Assembly (NCBI RefSeq): GCF_030209575.1 | Contig: NZ_JARVRS010000001.1 | Span: 124,001-188,000 of the forward strand | Direction of reading: 5' to 3' | Origin: Leifsonia sp. fls2-241-R2A-40a | Lineage (GTDB): Bacteria > Actinomycetota > Actinomycetes > Actinomycetales > Microbacteriaceae | Length of the DNA: 64,000 nucleotides | Program-made: the position numbers and the translations under genes | Shown: positions 19,708-28,064 of the stretch, one piece after another | Numbering within the stretch: the stretch's first letter is position 1 | How the letters are laid out: every line of letters begins with the position of its first letter | The notes under the pieces: generated by a model | Seen by the model: only the letters and a program-made list of their open reading frames with translations | Told to the model about the DNA's origin: nothing | Databases searched by the model: none

Positions 19708-20700
19708 CTACGGGGCCGTCGTCGCCGGCCGCTGCTGAGTCGTTGCGCCCGGGGCGTTGCGCCCGAGCAGGTCGTTGGCCGTCTCCTCGTCGGTGATCAG
19801 CGTCGTGCACAGCCCGCTGGCGACGACGGCGTGCGCCACGCGGTGCTTCTGCGCCCCGGCGATGACGGCGATCGAGGTGCGGGCCGAGCGCAGCTCGTCG
19901 AGGCTCAGCCCCAGGGTGCGCGAGTTCAGCTCGGGGTCGGCGACCTGGCCGTCGTCGGTGATGAAGCGGCCGACGACGTCGCCGACCGCGCCCTTCTCGG
20001 CCAGCGCCGCCACATCCTCGACCGACAGGTAGCCGGAGTCGACGTGCACGGAGCTCGTGTCGACGACGCCCGCGCTGAACAGGTAGGCATTGGCGCTGCG
20101 TGCGAGTTCGAGCACGCTCTGCACCGACCGGTCGGCCTCGATCGCGCGCCGGGTCGCGGCGTGCTCGAAGATCGCCGGGCTGGGCAGGAGCGTCGCCGTC
20201 CCCTGCGCCTTGCGGGCGATGACGACCGCGGTGTCGGCCGCCGCGGTGGCCTGCCGGGTGGAGGAGACGCTGCCGTTGATCTGCACCGGGTTCACTCCGA
20301 CGGCCCAGCCCGGGCGCAGGCGCGCGGCGACCGCGTGGAGGGTGCGACCCCAGCTGACGCCGAGCGTGCGCGGCACCGGGCGGAGGGTGGTGAGGTAGTC
20401 GGCCGCCGCCTGTGCGACGCGGCCCTGCACCTCGGAGTCGGATTCTGCAGCGGGCACGACGACGGCGTCGGCCAGCCCGTAGAACCCGCAGAGCTCACGC
20501 TCGAGCGAGAACCGCCGAGCGCTGGGATGCACGATCTCGATGCGCACGAAACCGTGCTCACGGGCGGCCACGAGGAGGCGGCCGACCTTCCAGCGGGACA
20601 CGTTCAGCGCCACGCCGATCTCGTCTTGCGTCTTGCCGGCCTCGTAGTACAGTTCCGCGGCTTTGACGGCGAGGATCTCGTCGGAATCGTTCAGGGCCAC
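19708..20700 (-). CDS. deoR: DeoR/SorC-type sugar-responsive transcription regulator
   Basis: 330 aa. An N-terminal helix-turn-helix (KTQDEIGVALNVSRWKVGRL, residues 23-42) is joined to the large sugar-phosphate-binding domain of the SorC family. RTLGVSWGRTLHAVA and SAGVVDTSS lie in the effector pocket. By its place directly upstream of deoC it probably represses the deoxyribose operon and responds to deoxyribose 5-phosphate, as B. subtilis DeoR does. The start is GTG 20700 with GGAGGG adjacent and a TAAGCT -10 only 6 nt upstream. A palindrome at 20751 is a likely operator. Confidence 0.82.
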   Translation of the reverse strand: MALNDSDEILAVKAAELYYEAGKTQDEIGVALNVSRWKVGRLLVAAREHGFVRIEIVHPSARRFSLERELCGFYGLADAVVVPAAESDSEVQGRVAQAAADYLTTLRPVPRTLGVSWGRTLHAVAARLRPGWAVGVNPVQINGSVSSTRQATAAADTAVVIARKAQGTATLLPSPAIFEHAATRRAIEADRSVQSVLELARSANAYLFSAGVVDTSSVHVDSGYLSVEDVAALAEKGAVGDVVGRFITDDGQVADPELNSRTLGLSLDELRSARTSIAVIAGAQKHRVAHAVVASGLCTTLITDEETANDLLGRNAPGATTQQRPATTAP

Positions 20701-20706
20701 CCCTCC

Positions 20707-20712
20707 AGCTTA
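20707..20712 (-). promoter_or_regulatory. -10 hexamer TAAGCT of the deo operon
   Basis: It ends 6 nt before the GTG of the regulator gene; the six bases are GGAGGG. Confidence 0.5.
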
Positions 20713-20750
20713 GGAAGTGGCGCGCGAGCGAGCAACATGTGTGCGATGAC

Positions 20751-20764
20751 TGCTCAAATGAGCA
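20751..20764. promoter_or_regulatory. Candidate DeoR/SorC operator
   Basis: TGCTCA-AA-TGAGCA is a 6+2+6 palindrome between the regulator gene and the divergent ROK gene. Its TGCTCA/TGAGCA half sites are like those of SorC-family operators. It could control both directions. Confidence 0.5.
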
Positions 20765-20778
20765 TCCCGCGATTCGTT

Positions 20779-20784
20779 TATCGT
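20779..20784 (+). promoter_or_regulatory. -10 hexamer TATCGT, leaderless promoter of the ROK gene
   Basis: It is followed by 6 nt and the GTG at 20791. Confidence 0.5.
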
Positions 20785-20790
20785 TGGGTC

Positions 20791-21750
20791 GTGCCCACAG
20801 ACTCCCCCGCCGCCGCCCTGTACGCCCTCGCCGTCGACTTCGGCGGGACCAAGGTCGAGGCCGCCCTCGTGGATGTGGACGGCCGGCTCGTCGACGGCTC
20901 GCGCCACCGCCGGCCCACCGGCCGCACGGCCACCGTCCCGGAGCTCGAAGCGTCGGTCGGAGGCGTCGTCCGCGCGGCATTCGCCGCCCTGCCCGCGGAC
21001 GGTCGCATCGTCGGGGTCGGGATCGGCAGCGCCGGGCCGATCGACCGCCGTCAGGGCCTCGTCTCCCCGCTCAACGTCCCGCACTGGCGCGACTACCCGA
21101 TGCGCGACTACGTCGCCGGCGTGGCCGCCGAGCTCGGGCTCGACGTCCCCGTCACCTTGGAGATGGACGGCGTCGCCATCACCCTCGCGGAGCACTGGGT
21201 GGGCGCCGCGCAGGGTGTCGACAACGTGATGGGGATGGTCATCTCCACCGGGATCGGCGGCGGCCTCATCGTGGGCGGTCGCGTGATCACGGGCCCGACC
21301 GGCAACGCCGGCCACATCGGTCACGTCGAGGTCGGTGAGATCCGCGGCGAGGACACGTTCGGCAGCCGCTACGCCCTGGAGGCGATGGCATCCGGCCCGC
21401 ACACCGTCGCGTGGGCGCGGCGCGAAGGCTTCGAGGGCACGACGGGCGAGGAGCTCGCCGCCTCGTACGCCGCGGGCGAGCCGGTGGCGCACGAGGCGAT
21501 CGCCCGCACGGGCAAGGCGGTCGGTCACGCGATCGCGTCGGCGACGGCGCTGCTCGACCTCGAGCTCGTCGCGATCGGCGGCGGGTTCTCCCACGCCACT
21601 CCGGACCTGTTCGACCACATGCGCGCCGTGATCGAGCACCACTACTTCCCGTTCGTCCGCAAGGTGCGCATCGTGCCGTCCGCCCTCTCCTCCGAGGGCC
21701 CGCTCATCGGCGCCGCCGCGCTCATCCACCGCGCGCACCTGCTGCCGTAG
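20791..21750 (+). CDS. ROK-family sugar kinase lacking the zinc cysteines
   Basis: 319 aa. The ATP-binding VDFGGTKVEAALVD lies near residue 14, and catalytic Asp is in LEMDGVAI near residue 132. The ROK signature region reads GNAGHIGHVEVG, followed by EDTFGSRYALEAMASG where other ROK kinases have a CxCGxxGCxE zinc motif. All three cysteines are missing. The protein could still be a glucokinase or other hexose kinase with a zinc-free fold. GTG 20791 is supported by a -10 hexamer 6 nt upstream. It is divergent from the deo operon; a kinase for a sugar of that pathway is conceivable. Confidence 0.75.
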   Translation: MPTDSPAAALYALAVDFGGTKVEAALVDVDGRLVDGSRHRRPTGRTATVPELEASVGGVVRAAFAALPADGRIVGVGIGSAGPIDRRQGLVSPLNVPHWRDYPMRDYVAGVAAELGLDVPVTLEMDGVAITLAEHWVGAAQGVDNVMGMVISTGIGGGLIVGGRVITGPTGNAGHIGHVEVGEIRGEDTFGSRYALEAMASGPHTVAWARREGFEGTTGEELAASYAAGEPVAHEAIARTGKAVGHAIASATALLDLELVAIGGGFSHATPDLFDHMRAVIEHHYFPFVRKVRIVPSALSSEGPLIGAAALIHRAHLLP

Positions 21751-21779
21751 CCCGCCAGCCGACGGGCCCGAGGGCGGCG

Positions 21780-23000
21780 TCAGTCTTCGAGGTAGCGGGG
21801 GCGCGCGGCGACGGCGCCCGCGGCGGCCGCCGCCAGCACGGTGCCGGTGAGCACGAGCAGCGCGAGCGTCCAGTCGCCGGTCAGCTGGTGCAGGACTCCG
21901 ACCGCGAGCGGCCCCAGCGCGCCGAGCGTGTAGCCGAGGCCCTGCGTGAAGCCGCTGAGCGCGACGGACCCCGCGTGCGTCCGCGTGCGCACGTTGATGA
22001 GCACGAGGCACAGCGGGAACAGCAGCGGCCCGAGGCCGGCGAAGGACACCCAGAGCCAGGTGGCCGCGGCCGGAGCCAGGATGAGCCCCAGATAGCCCGC
22101 GATGAAGAACGCGACGCCCGCGTAGATGAGCACGGCGACGTTCCGCATCCGCGCCGCCAGCAGCGGGACGAGCAGCCCGGCCGGGATGCCCATCCCGGCG
22201 TACACCGACAGCAGCGCTCCCGCCTCCGCCGGCGGGACGCCCGCTACATCGTGGAGGATCTGCGGCAGCCAAGCGAACATGGCGTACGCGTTCAGGCTCG
22301 ACACGGCGAACAGCACCGCCATGGCCCACGCGAGCGGCGAGTGCCACACCCGCCCGGCCATCGCGGGCTGCGCCTTCTCGACCTCCACGTCGCTGTCCGG
22401 GTGCGCCGGACGGTGCGTGATCAGGATGCGCAGCCAGGGAAGGATCGCCAGCACGCTCACCAGCGCCCACATGCCCACCGAGACGTGCCATCCCGCCGCG
22501 TCCGCCACTGGCACCGCGAGGAGCGGCGGCAGCAGCGTGGAGACGGACATGACGGTCGCGTAGAGCGAGGTCACCAGGCCGATGCGGTCGGGGAAGTACC
22601 GCTTCACCAGCGGGGGCAGCAGGACGTTGCCGACGCCCATCCCGGCGAAGGTGACCGCCGAGCCGATGGCTAGCACGGCGAACGAGGTCGCCGACGCGCG
22701 CACCAGGTGACCGGCGAGGATCACGCCGAGGGACAGCACCACCAGCGTCTCGAGGCTCAATCGCCGGGTGAAGGAGGGCGCGATCAGGCCGAACACGGCG
22801 AAGCACACCGGGGGCAGCATCCCGAGGAGGCCGACGTCGATGCTCGTCACGGTGAACTCGGTGCGGATCTCGGCGAAGATCGGCGAGAGCGCGGCGACGG
22901 CGGTGCGCAGGTTCGCCGCGATCAGCAGGATGCCGACCAGGGCGATGGCGCGGCCGTGCCAGAGCGGCCGCGCTCCGGCGGCCGGGGCGTCCCCCGCCAT
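21780..23000 (-). CDS. MFS transporter, CynX/NimT-like
   Basis: 406 aa with 12 predicted helices. The opening ANLRTAVAALSPIFAEI and the middle AYAMFAWLPQIL are typical of the CynX/NimT subgroup, which includes cyanate and 2-nitroimidazole transporters. Real substrates are mostly unknown. Its ATG overlaps the ribF stop codon, so it is the last gene of the tetR-truB-ribF chain and is probably translated by coupling. Confidence 0.8.
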   Translation of the reverse strand: MAGDAPAAGARPLWHGRAIALVGILLIAANLRTAVAALSPIFAEIRTEFTVTSIDVGLLGMLPPVCFAVFGLIAPSFTRRLSLETLVVLSLGVILAGHLVRASATSFAVLAIGSAVTFAGMGVGNVLLPPLVKRYFPDRIGLVTSLYATVMSVSTLLPPLLAVPVADAAGWHVSVGMWALVSVLAILPWLRILITHRPAHPDSDVEVEKAQPAMAGRVWHSPLAWAMAVLFAVSSLNAYAMFAWLPQILHDVAGVPPAEAGALLSVYAGMGIPAGLLVPLLAARMRNVAVLIYAGVAFFIAGYLGLILAPAAATWLWVSFAGLGPLLFPLCLVLINVRTRTHAGSVALSGFTQGLGYTLGALGPLAVGVLHQLTGDWTLALLVLTGTVLAAAAAGAVAARPRYLED

Positions 23001-23974
23001 CAGGAGAGCTCGTCGGCGTCGGCAGCGGGGCGCGGGGAACGTTCGGCGCCCAGGATGCGGCGCGCCTGCTCCACATCGTCGGCGATCTGGGCGATCAACG
23101 GCTCGATGCCCGTGTAGGCGACCATGCCGCGGATGCGCGCGACGAACGAGACCTCCACCGTGTGGTCGTACAGGTCGAGCTCGCGGTCGAGCACGTAGGC
23201 CTCGACCTGCTTGTGCGGCACGCCCTCGAAGGTCGGGTTGTTGCCGACCGAGATGGCGGCCGGGTACCGCTCCCCCGCGTCCGTCAGCCAGCCGGCATAC
23301 ACGCCATCGGCGGGGATCAGACCCTCCGATTGCGGCGAGAGGTTCGCCGTCGGGAAGCCGAGTTCGCGGCCGCGCGCGGCTCCGTGCACCACGAGCCCGC
23401 GGACCGTCGGCGCCGAGCCGAGCAGCTCGGTCGCGTGCCCGACCTCGCCGTCGGCGAGCAGCTCGCGGATCCAGGTGGACGAGACCCGCCGGCCGTGCTC
23501 CGGGCGCACGTCGTCGATGAGCTCCACCTCGAAGCCGTACTTCTCGCCCAGCCGGCGCAGCAACGCCACGTCGCCGGCGCCGCGCGCGCCGAACCGGAAG
23601 TCGCTGCCCACCAGCACGACCGCGGCGTGCAGGCGGTCGACGAGGATGCGGTGCACGAACTCCTCGGGGTCGAGGCCGGCGAGGGCGCGGTCGAAGGCGA
23701 CCATGAGTGTCGCGTCGACACCGGTCGCGGCCAGCAGGTCGAGCTTCTGCTCGTTGCTCACCAGCGACGGCGGGCACTTCGCGGGCGCCAGCACCTGGAG
23801 CGGGTTGCGGTCGAACGTGATGATGGTCGAGGTGAGTCCGCGCTCGGCGGCGACCGTGCGCAACCGGTCGATCACGGCACGGTGCCCGGTGTGGACGCCG
23901 TCGAACTTGCCGATGGTGACGGCGCTCGGGCCCCATCCATCCGGCACCTCGTCGACCGAGTGGAAGACCCTCAC
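23000..23974 (-). CDS. ribF: Bifunctional riboflavin kinase / FAD synthetase
   Basis: 324 aa. It converts riboflavin to FMN and FMN to FAD. The N-terminal nucleotidyltransferase domain shows TIGKFDGVHTGHRAVI and VGSDFRFGARGAGD. The C-terminal kinase domain begins near residue 180 with RGRELGFPTANL and continues with GVYAGWL. I set the start at GTG 23974, which overlaps the stop of the preceding gene in GTGA and follows GGAGCC. truB-ribF order is an old bacterial arrangement; here two membrane-protein genes stand between them. Confidence 0.92.
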   Translation of the reverse strand: MRVFHSVDEVPDGWGPSAVTIGKFDGVHTGHRAVIDRLRTVAAERGLTSTIITFDRNPLQVLAPAKCPPSLVSNEQKLDLLAATGVDATLMVAFDRALAGLDPEEFVHRILVDRLHAAVVLVGSDFRFGARGAGDVALLRRLGEKYGFEVELIDDVRPEHGRRVSSTWIRELLADGEVGHATELLGSAPTVRGLVVHGAARGRELGFPTANLSPQSEGLIPADGVYAGWLTDAGERYPAAISVGNNPTFEGVPHKQVEAYVLDRELDLYDHTVEVSFVARIRGMVAYTGIEPLIAQIADDVEQARRILGAERSPRPAADADELS

Positions 23975-24447
23975 GACGCCGGCTCCTCGACGGGACGGTG
24001 ACGGCGCAGCCATAGCAGCCCCAGGATCGGCAGGACCAGCGGGATGAAGAGGTAGCCCATCCCGTACACCGACCAGACGGTGGCGTCGCGGCCGAACGGG
24101 TCGATGTCGTGCAGTCCGAGGGCCGCGGGCGCGAACAGGCTGAGGCTGCCGATGATCAGCACCCCTGCGAGCTCGAAGCTGATGGTGATCCAGGCCACCC
24201 GGTACCAGACCCGTCCGGGCGCGACCAGCGCGATGGTCGCGACGATGTACACGAGCGCGGACAGCGCGGACAGGGTGAAAGCCACCGGCGCCTCATGAAA
24301 GCGGTCGATGATCTGGAAGACGCTGCGGCCGGTCGCGGCGAGGGCCAGCACGCCGTAGACGAAGACCAGCACGCGGCCGGCCCCGGACATCCGCCGCCGA
24401 GGGGACGGGTCGGAGTCGGTGCGTGCGGACATGGTGTGGTGGGACAT
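23971..24447 (-). CDS. Predicted four-helix membrane protein, function unknown
   Basis: 158 aa. Four hydrophobic stretches lie at about residues 24-44, 55-80, 88-112 and 127-150, with a charged N-terminus and a short basic C-terminal tail. I recognise no family motif. It overlaps ribF by GTGA. A TAGAAT hexamer (24456-24461) lies 8 nt before the ATG, so an internal promoter may exist besides read-through from truB. Confidence 0.65.
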   Translation of the reverse strand: MSHHTMSARTDSDPSPRRRMSGAGRVLVFVYGVLALAATGRSVFQIIDRFHEAPVAFTLSALSALVYIVATIALVAPGRVWYRVAWITISFELAGVLIIGSLSLFAPAALGLHDIDPFGRDATVWSVYGMGYLFIPLVLPILGLLWLRRHRPVEEPAS

Positions 24448-24476
24448 CGCCTTCGATTCTATTTGGCGCTCGGACC

Positions 24477-24845
24477 TCAGACGCCCTGCACGAACCAGAT
24501 CTGGCCCATCCGGTACACCATGACCGCGATGGCGAGGCAGACGCCGCCGAGAATGACGGTGCTCCAGCGGTTGCGCTCGACCAGCGCCCAGAATCCTCCC
24601 GCGAGCGGCAGGATGATCGCCGAGATCAGGTAGATGTAGAACTCCGCGAGGCTGCCCGAGGGCGGATTGCCGACCGCGGGCGCCACGATCGCGACGACCA
24701 GCTGGGCGAGGAGGAGCAGTTCCACGAGCGCCACGGCGCCCATCGTGAGGTCGTTCGGCAGCCGTCCGGCCAGCCCGAGGACCAGGCAGAGGATGCCCGC
24801 GGCACAGGCCACGACGACCTGCACCGTGGTGAACCACTCGATCAT
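24477..24845 (-). CDS. Predicted four-helix membrane protein, function unknown
   Basis: 122 aa with four hydrophobic segments over nearly its whole length; the sequence RLPNDLTMGAVALVELLLLAQ in two parts is its most distinctive region. No family is recognised. The ATG at 24845 overlaps the truB stop codon (ATGA), which indicates translational coupling to truB. The next gene follows after 29 bp. Confidence 0.65.
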   Translation of the reverse strand: MIEWFTTVQVVVACAAGILCLVLGLAGRLPNDLTMGAVALVELLLLAQLVVAIVAPAVGNPPSGSLAEFYIYLISAIILPLAGGFWALVERNRWSTVILGGVCLAIAVMVYRMGQIWFVQGV

Positions 24846-25765
24846 GCGCCGCCGACCGCCGGGCCGACCGCTTCGTCCGTGGGGAAGTTCACGAGCGTCC
24901 TGGCTTCCTTTCCGCGGAACTCGATCAGCCCCACAAGCGCCCCGGACGGCGCGATGGCGGCGACCGGCTGACCGCCCGGTCCCTCCCGGTCGGCGAGGTG
25001 GATGCGGCGCCCGTGGGTCAGGTCGATCGCCTGCTCCTCGGTGAGGTCCAGCCGCTCGAACAGCCGTCCGGCGGCGTCCGCCGCGGGGATCAGCGCCGCG
25101 TCCGCATCGAGCGTAGCGAGGTCGTGCGCGTCGCGCACGTCGTAGGGGCCGACGCGCGTGCGTCGCAGGGCGGTCAGGTGGCCGCCCACTCCGAGGCCTG
25201 CACCAAGGTCGCGGGCCAGGGACCGGATGTACGTGCCCGACGAGCAGACGACGCGCACGTCGAGGTCGATCGCCCCGTCGGCGCGGCGGGTGGCGATCCG
25301 CTCGAACTCCGCCACCGTGACCGCTCGCGCCCGCAGCTCGACCTGCTCGCCGGCGCGCACGCGGGCGTAGGCGCGCTTGCCGTCGACCTTGATCGCGCTG
25401 ACGGAGCTCGGCACCTGCTCGATCTCGCCGGTGAGCTGCGCGATCCCGGCGTCGATCGCCGCTTCGGTCACCGCATCCAGCTGCGACTGCGCGGCCGGCT
25501 CGCCCAGGTCGCCCTCGGCGTCGTCCGTGGTCGACGATGCGCCGAGACGGATGGTCGCCAGGTACTCCTTGTCGGCGCCGACGACGTACGTCAGCAGCCG
25601 GGTGGACGAGTTGATGCCGAGGATGAGCAGGCCGGTCGCCATCGGGTCGAGCGTCCCGGCGTGGCCCACCTTGCGCGTGCCCGCCGCCCTGCGCACGCGC
25701 GACACGACGTCGTGGCTGGTCATGCCCGCGGGCTTGTCGACCAGGATGAGTCCGCTCCCGGTCAT
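24842..25765 (-). CDS. truB: tRNA pseudouridine(55) synthase
   Basis: 307 aa. It makes pseudouridine at position 55 of the T-loop of tRNAs. The catalytic Asp40 is in GHAGTLDPMATGLL; KEYLATIRLG, SSGTYIRSLARDLG and the C-terminal PUA-like part follow in order. The usual location is near infB and rbfA. Here it lies elsewhere and its ATG overlaps the stop codon of a TetR gene, so it is expressed with a drug-response regulator. Confidence 0.93.
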   Translation of the reverse strand: MTGSGLILVDKPAGMTSHDVVSRVRRAAGTRKVGHAGTLDPMATGLLILGINSSTRLLTYVVGADKEYLATIRLGASSTTDDAEGDLGEPAAQSQLDAVTEAAIDAGIAQLTGEIEQVPSSVSAIKVDGKRAYARVRAGEQVELRARAVTVAEFERIATRRADGAIDLDVRVVCSSGTYIRSLARDLGAGLGVGGHLTALRRTRVGPYDVRDAHDLATLDADAALIPAADAAGRLFERLDLTEEQAIDLTHGRRIHLADREGPGGQPVAAIAPSGALVGLIEFRGKEARTLVNFPTDEAVGPAVGGA

Positions 25766-26442
25766 GCGACCGTTCCGGCGGCGCCGGCCTGGACGTTCTC
25801 GGCCGAGACGTGGAGCACCAAGTCGAGCTTGGTGCGGAAGGTGCACTCGAGGAGCTCGGTGGCCGCCTCGTCGCGCTCGTACTCGTCGGGGAGCCGGAGT
25901 CCGAGCAGGGTGTTCAGCAGCATCCCTTCCGCGAGGAACGAGCGCACCTCCTCCGGTGCGAACCCCGCCTCGTCGCGCAGCAGCCGGTAGATCGCCAGGA
26001 AGCCGTCGCGCGCCTTCGCGCCGATGGTCGGGTCCTGGCCCATGCTGAACGCCTGCATCAGCGACAGCAGGAGACCGCGGTCCTCGATCAGGTTCACGTA
26101 CGCCAGGCCGAGCCGACGTCCGATCTCGCCGTGCGCGGTGGAGACGAAGGCGCTGTCGAGCTTCGACGGGGACTCGGGCGAACCCTCGGCCTTCCACTGC
26201 TCGAGTGTGCTGGTGAAGGCGACGAGCAGACGCTCCAGCGATCGCGACAGCACGCCGACGAACAGGTTCTCCTTGCCGCCGAACATCCGCACCACGTAGG
26301 GCTGGCTGATGCCCGCGGCCTTCGCGATCTGGTCGGTCGTCGCCCCGAAGTAGCCGCGCTCGCCGAAGACCCGGCTGGCGGCTTCGAGGATCTGCTCGCG
26401 GCGCTCGGCCGACGGGATCCTCTCGCTGATCTTGTCCGTCAC
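25762..26442 (-). CDS. TetR-family repressor of the divergent MFS exporter
   Basis: 226 aa. The N-terminal helix-turn-helix is in ATTDQIAKAAGISQPYVVRM near residues 36-55, and the ligand domain is of usual size. The start is GTG 26442; a TAACCT -10 ends 7 nt upstream, so the mRNA is probably leaderless. Two copies of GTWATCnnnnGATWAC lie in the divergent spacer, one over this -10. It should repress itself and the exporter at 26515. Its stop overlaps truB. Confidence 0.85.
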   Translation of the reverse strand: MTDKISERIPSAERREQILEAASRVFGERGYFGATTDQIAKAAGISQPYVVRMFGGKENLFVGVLSRSLERLLVAFTSTLEQWKAEGSPESPSKLDSAFVSTAHGEIGRRLGLAYVNLIEDRGLLLSLMQAFSMGQDPTIGAKARDGFLAIYRLLRDEAGFAPEEVRSFLAEGMLLNTLLGLRLPDEYERDEAATELLECTFRTKLDLVLHVSAENVQAGAAGTVA

Positions 26443-26449
26443 ACTTGAC

Positions 26450-26455
26450 AGGTTA
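26450..26455 (-). promoter_or_regulatory. -10 hexamer TAACCT, leaderless promoter of the TetR-truB operon
   Basis: It ends 7 nt before GTG 26442 and overlaps operator site 1. Confidence 0.5.
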
Positions 26456-26497
26456 TCAGTCGATTACTAGTGTCGGCTCTTGTAATCATCCGATAAC
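26452..26497. promoter_or_regulatory. Paired TetR operators GTWATC-N4-GATWAC
   Basis: Site 1 is GTTATCAGTCGATTAC at 26452-26467 and site 2 is GTAATCATCCGATAAC at 26482-26497. Each is a near-palindrome and the two are inverted copies of each other. They fill the spacer between the repressor gene and the exporter gene. Confidence 0.75.
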
Positions 26498-26514
26498 AAC
26501 AACTGGAGGCGCGC

Positions 26515-28023
26515 ATGTCCGCTCCCCTCGCCACCACCGCCGCCCCACGGCGTGCAGGCGCCCGCCGCATCCCGGTCTGGCTGGCGATCGTCGCCGCCTC
26601 GCTGCCGATGTTCATGGCCACCCTCGACAACCTGGTCGTCACCAGCGCGCTGCCGGTGATCGCGAAAGACCTCACCGCCTCCATCGAGGAGCTGCAGTGG
26701 GTCGTCAACGCCTACACTCTGACCTTCGCGACCCTGATGCTGATGGCGGTCGGACTCGGCGACCGGCTCGGCCGGCGCTCGGTGTTCCTCGCCGGCATCG
26801 CCGTCTTCACCCTCGCCAGCGCCGCGGCCGCCCTCGCCACCGAGCCGTGGCAGCTCATCGCCGCACGCGCCATCCAGGGCGCCGGGGCCGCCGCGCTCCT
26901 CCCCCTGTCGCTGACCCTCCTCGCCGGCAGCGTGAGCGCACGCCTCCGCCCCGCCGCGATCGGCATCTGGGGCGGGATCTCGGGTCTCGGCGTCGCCCTC
27001 GGCCCGCTGATCGGCGGCGCCGTGGTCCAGGGATGGAACTGGCAGGCGATCTTCTGGCTGAACGTCCCGCTCGGCGTCATCGCGTTCCCGCTCGCCCTGT
27101 TCGCGCTGCCCAACAGCTTCGGGGAGCGGGTGCGCGCCGACGTCGTCGGACTGCTGCTCGCCGCCCCCGGCGTCCTCGGCGTCGTGTTCGCCATCGTGCG
27201 CGGGAACGACGCCGGCTGGGGCAGCGCGGAGGTGCTCGTCCCGCTGATCGCGGGAGCCGCCCTGCTCGTCGCGTTCGCGCTCTGGGAGTCCCGGGCGAAG
27301 GCCCCACTGCTCCCACTCCGGCTGTTCCGCGACCGCAGCTTCACCGTCGCCAACCTGGTGGGCGTCACCTTCAGCTTCGGCATCTTCGGGGCGATCTTCA
27401 TCCTGATCCAGTTCCTCCAGGTCGTGCAGGGTCACACTCCGCTCGAGGCGGGCGTGATGACCATGCCGTGGACGCTGGCGCCGATGGTCGTGGCACCGCT
27501 CACCGGGCTGTTGTCGCCGCGGACGGGCACCCGCCTCCCGGTCGTCGTGGGACTGGTGCTGCTGGCGGTCTCGATGGGCTGGATCGCCGCCACCCTCTCC
27601 GCGACACTGCCCTACTCGGGGATGTGGCCGCCGTTCCTCCTGGCCGGCATCGGCATGGGCCTGGTCTTCGCGCCGAGCTCCACCGCGGTGCTCGCCAACA
27701 TGCGCCCGGCCGACCACGCGAAGGCGTCGGGCACCAACTCCACCCTCCGGGAGGTCGGTGTCGCCCTAGGCGTCGCCGTGCTCACGGCGGTGTTCACCGG
27801 CGCAGGCGGGACGCTGACCCCGACGGGCTACGTGGATGCCGCGGTCCCGGCCGTGTGGGTCGGAGCCGGTGTGCTCGGCGCGGCCGCCGTGATCGCGCTG
27901 GCGCTGCCGGGCAAGCGGGCCGCTGCACGGCTGGCGGCAGCGTCCGCCGCGCCCGAGTCGCCGGCCGAGGCCGCCGTCGACGCCCTCGCCGCCGCGGAGC
28001 CGGCGCCCGTCCTCGCCGACTGA
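26515..28023 (+). CDS. MFS multidrug exporter, DHA2 type
   Basis: 502 aa with about 14 predicted helices, the DHA2 topology. Motif A-like GDRLGRRSVFLAG lies near residue 80. LDNLVVTSALPVIAKDL near residue 38 matches the motif D1 region, and motif C-like GGISGLGVALGPLIGG near residue 160 marks antiporters. Proton-driven drug export is expected. The ATG at 26515 has GGAGG in front. It is controlled by the divergent TetR through the paired operators. Confidence 0.85.
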   Translation: MSAPLATTAAPRRAGARRIPVWLAIVAASLPMFMATLDNLVVTSALPVIAKDLTASIEELQWVVNAYTLTFATLMLMAVGLGDRLGRRSVFLAGIAVFTLASAAAALATEPWQLIAARAIQGAGAAALLPLSLTLLAGSVSARLRPAAIGIWGGISGLGVALGPLIGGAVVQGWNWQAIFWLNVPLGVIAFPLALFALPNSFGERVRADVVGLLLAAPGVLGVVFAIVRGNDAGWGSAEVLVPLIAGAALLVAFALWESRAKAPLLPLRLFRDRSFTVANLVGVTFSFGIFGAIFILIQFLQVVQGHTPLEAGVMTMPWTLAPMVVAPLTGLLSPRTGTRLPVVVGLVLLAVSMGWIAATLSATLPYSGMWPPFLLAGIGMGLVFAPSSTAVLANMRPADHAKASGTNSTLREVGVALGVAVLTAVFTGAGGTLTPTGYVDAAVPAVWVGAGVLGAAAVIALALPGKRAAARLAAASAAPESPAEAAVDALAAAEPAPVLAD

Positions 28024-28051
28024 GCGCCGCATCCACCGGTACGCACGCGGT

Positions 28052-28057
28052 TAGGCT
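28052..28057 (+). promoter_or_regulatory. -10 hexamer TAGGCT, leaderless promoter
   Basis: It is followed by 7 nt and the GTG at 28065. Confidence 0.5.
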
Positions 28058-28064
28058 GGAGCGC

